Source: CAZGVW01 sp964529265
Lineage (GTDB): Bacteria > Planctomycetota > Phycisphaerae > Phycisphaerales > UBA1924
Direction: 5' to 3'
DNA: 6,997 bases
Assembly (NCBI GenBank): GCA_964529265.1
Contig: CAZGVW010000023.1
Span: 1-6,997, forward strand
The notes below the pieces were generated by a model that worked only from the letters and a program-made list of their open reading frames with translations, was not told the origin of the DNA and did not search any database. Shown here piece after piece: positions 5,189 through 6,997 of the stretch. Each line of letters starts with the position of its first letter. Position 1 is the stretch's first letter. The translations under genes were made by a program, and so were the position numbers.

Positions 5189-6535
5189 ATGTCATTGTCT
5201 TTGCGCTGGGTTATCATCGTCACGGTTGCAATGATCGGCACTCATGCGAGTGAGTCGCCGGTCCTCGCGGCAGGCAGCATTGATGCAGCCACACTCGTCA
5301 CTACTGCGCATGGCACGTTCAACGGCATTGCGTGCGCTCGGCATGAGGCCATGTTCCAGGGCGTCACACCCAACAATCGGCCATACCGCGTGCCGTGCCA
5401 GATCATCGCGCCGGTCAACCCCGCCGACGGCAACGGCCTGCTCCTGTTCGACTGGCTCGTTGCGTCCACGATCGTCACCGCGGTCGGCCAGGAACAGGCG
5501 GATGCCCGCTACACCATGACAGACGAATTCCTGTTCGGCATGGGCGCATCGTATGCGACGGTCCGCTGCGATCAGTCGTGCATCGGCCTGCAGTCGCCGA
5601 TCAGCGACCCGTTCAGACCCTGGTCTGATGATCTGCTTGACACGTCCTCGGAGTTCATCACATCGGCCGGCGATGAATTTGAAATCGTGGTGGATTACGT
5701 GAACGCGCTGCGGACCGATGCCGTGGCCTTGCAACTTCTTGGCACGATCAACCGCAGGGCGGCGTTCGGCTATTCACAGTCGGGCTACCGGCTTCGCGGG
5801 TTGCTGCGGCTGAGGATGGGGAAGGGGCTGTTCGACTTCTCACTCGTCGGGGGGACCGGCAACGGATACGCCCACCCCACAGGGAACTCCATCGGGTTTT
5901 CAAGTGCGGAGAAGCCGCCAGTAGCCGGCGCGGGGTTGGAAATCGATTTTCAATCGGAGACTGACGTGGTTGCCCTGGGCGCGCACAAGACAAGGCACGA
6001 GGAGCCGAACTACCGCGTGTATCAATTTGGGGGGGCTTCGCACATCCGTGATGTTGATGCTTTGGAGTTTGGTCTGCCTGATCCGATGGATGCCAATCCC
6101 GCCGATTGGGTGCCATTCTTCCGGGCGCTGTTTGTCGCCGGATACAACTGGTGCGATGGCATCGTGCCATCGCCGAGCATCTGGCTTGGCGCGCCGAACA
6201 GTCTGCAGATTGCCCGCGACGCCAACGGGAACGCGCTGGCGGCCTTTGTCGGAGGCCAGCCCGTCGTCACAAACGGCTACCGGCTGCCGGAGGTCGCTGT
6301 CGGCGAGAACCAGTACATTCCGGTCGCGCCTGAGTACGCCGACGGCACGGTCCTCGGCGACTTCCGGGTGCTCGCTGGCAGCCACGTTGATCTCACATGG
6401 CAATTCACGGACCACAACGAGTATGTCAATCTGGTGACGGCCCACGCGCAGGCGCTGCAGGCGCAGGGTTATCTTCTGGAAGCGGATGCTGCGATCATCA
6501 TTCAAGAGGCCATCGATTCGGATATTGGTCTCTAG
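5189..6535 (+). CDS. Secreted alpha/beta-hydrolase-fold protein (Abhydrolase_10-like)
   Basis: A 448-aa protein, probably an exported esterase-like hydrolase with unknown substrate. Residues 1-28 form a signal peptide (MSLSLRWVIIVTVAMIG...VLAAG). The nucleophile elbow is FGYSQSGYRLRGLL (193-206), with S196 the likely nucleophile; the S-Q-S-G and following LR match the 'alpha/beta hydrolase domain' (Abhydrolase_10) group. QSETDV (255-260) supplies the likely acid (E257 or D259) and GGASH (281-285) the likely catalytic histidine H285. ATG 5189 is fixed by AGGAG (5177-5181) 7 nt upstream and the signal peptide; the same frame stays open back to 4928, but that part reads leader copy B out of frame. 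GC in sampled 60-base lines is lower than in the kinase (31/60 at 5641, 34/60 at 6001, 36/60 at 5281, against 43/60 at 1141), hinting at separate origin. Fold assignment is fairly sure; substrate is unknown. Confidence 0.8.
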   Translation: MSLSLRWVIIVTVAMIGTHASESPVLAAGSIDAATLVTTAHGTFNGIACARHEAMFQGVTPNNRPYRVPCQIIAPVNPADGNGLLLFDWLVASTIVTAVGQEQADARYTMTDEFLFGMGASYATVRCDQSCIGLQSPISDPFRPWSDDLLDTSSEFITSAGDEFEIVVDYVNALRTDAVALQLLGTINRRAAFGYSQSGYRLRGLLRLRMGKGLFDFSLVGGTGNGYAHPTGNSIGFSSAEKPPVAGAGLEIDFQSETDVVALGAHKTRHEEPNYRVYQFGGASHIRDVDALEFGLPDPMDANPADWVPFFRALFVAGYNWCDGIVPSPSIWLGAPNSLQIARDANGNALAAFVGGQPVVTNGYRLPEVAVGENQYIPVAPEYADGTVLGDFRVLAGSHVDLTWQFTDHNEYVNLVTAHAQALQAQGYLLEADAAIIIQEAIDSDIGL

Positions 6536-6588
6536 AGTGCCCAAGGTGGGGTCGGCAATCCCCGGAAGTAGCGAACCCCGACTACAAG

Positions 6589-6711
6589 ATGATGCCGTGC
6601 CCGTTCACCGCTGCGACGATCTGCGCATCGCTGCCGGAGGATCGCCGCAAGGCGATCGAGGGAGGGAGGAATTGGCCACGCATGTGCGCGCACGTGCACG
6701 GAGAGGGCTAA
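6589..6711 (+). CDS. Doubtful 40-aa ORF, unrecognised
   Basis: The frame reads MMPCPFTAATICASL, then PEDRRKAIEGG and NWPRMCAHVHGEG before TAA. It has three Cys and one Trp and lacks the Arg/Pro runs of the surrounding shadow frames. Against it, the nearest purine-rich sequence (GGAAG) is too far upstream for a normal ribosome-binding site, and a perfect hairpin lies inside it. I do not recognise it; it may be chance. Confidence 0.2.
   Translation: MMPCPFTAATICASLPEDRRKAIEGGRNWPRMCAHVHGEG
6640..6657 (+). terminator. Hairpin with GCAA tetraloop, 105 bp after the hydrolase gene
   Basis: GATCGCC (6640-6646) pairs perfectly with GGCGATC (6651-6657) around a GNRA-type GCAA loop. No T-run follows. 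It could end the hydrolase transcript or be unrelated; the stem is short for this GC content. Confidence 0.3.
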
Positions 6712-6943
6712 GAGTTCTCGGCCGCGCACGCGAACGCCGGCGACGAGGCCCACCCGAAGCGCTGTACCACGCCCAGTCGATCGGGTCGAGCACCAGCCGG
6801 CCGCGAAGGGGCGTGGGGTCGGATGTGGCCGCGCCGTGGTCCATAGCCGCGGGGGGCACAGGGCCGCACCTTCGTTAGTCGTCAGCCGATCGGCAGGCGC
6901 GCCCGACGCGGACACGCGGCTCGCAGGGGGCCACGCGGGGTCG

Positions 6944-6997
6944 AGATCGGAAGAGCGACGAGTAGGGAAAGAGGGTGTGACGGCGGGTAGATGGCGG
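6944..6997. other. Residual Illumina adapter sequence at the right edge (artefact)
   Basis: 6944-6976 matches the reverse complement of the Illumina TruSeq universal adapter (AGATCGGAAGAGCG... GTAGGGAAAGAG...) at 30 of 33 positions, with differences at 6958, 6961 and 6974. The remaining 21 bases are noisier and probably belong to the same read-through. Treat everything from 6944 on as non-genomic. Confidence 0.88.

Larger units (their letters stand above)
6536..6943. other. Stretch without a convincing gene
   Basis: Downstream of the hydrolase stop. Open frames exist on both strands but show arginine/proline-rich shadow composition, no recognisable motif and no good ribosome-binding site. 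A small hairpin (6640-6657) and a doubtful 40-aa frame (6589-6711) are listed separately. Sequence reliability may fall toward the right end because adapter sequence begins at 6944. Confidence 0.5.

Noticed and set aside
6532..6915. Minus-strand 127-aa frame at the right end
   Set aside because: No recognisable motif or ribosome-binding site, shadow-like composition, and it begins close to adapter-contaminated sequence.
1..6997. tRNA, rRNA, CRISPR array, insertion sequence or integrase
   Set aside because: I looked on both strands and saw no cloverleaf-like or repeat-spacer pattern, no transposase motifs and no terminal inverted repeats around the duplicated leader.

Overview
The window looks like chromosomal DNA of a GC-rich bacterium, most likely a planctomycete of the Phycisphaerae type. 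Three things point there. An ECF-type sigma factor is paired with a Ser/Thr kinase carrying a membrane anchor and tetratricopeptide repeats. The neighbouring secreted protein ends in a single dockerin-like repeat with the 'NWGPC' tail common in that group. GC is about 70% in the left half. This assignment is from pattern recognition, not from a search.

Layout. From 1 to 3249, read leftwards, a small sigma factor (2656-3249) is followed, with an 11-bp overlap, by a large Ser/Thr protein kinase (start 2666, running off the left edge). Together they form a phospho-signalling/transcription operon. Positions 3250-3508 are a divergent intergenic region. Read rightwards from it is a 387-aa secreted, cysteine-rich protein (3509-4672) with an SH3-like module and a dockerin-like C-terminus. 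A strong hairpin (4719-4752) follows. At 4806-5030 there is a second, slightly diverged copy of the upstream DNA, ribosome-binding site and signal-peptide codons of that secreted gene, but it opens only a 54-codon reading frame (4906-5070). A C-rich, G-poor spacer leads to a secreted alpha/beta-hydrolase-like protein (5189-6535), whose GC content (about 52-60% in sampled lines) is lower than its surroundings.

The stretch 6536-6943 has no convincing gene, only a hairpin and a doubtful 40-aa frame. The last 54 bases begin with a near-match to an Illumina sequencing adapter and should not be treated as genomic.

How the parts may work together: the kinase, through its TPR sensor region, may control the neighbouring sigma factor. 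In the sigma factor the usual acidic motif of region 2.2 is replaced by a Gln-Pro-Thr sequence, which would suit activation by threonine phosphorylation. The two leader copies (3375-3645 and 4806-5030) put the same upstream DNA in front of both secreted genes and could be the sigma factor's targets. The gene calls rest on sequence; this regulatory model is inference.
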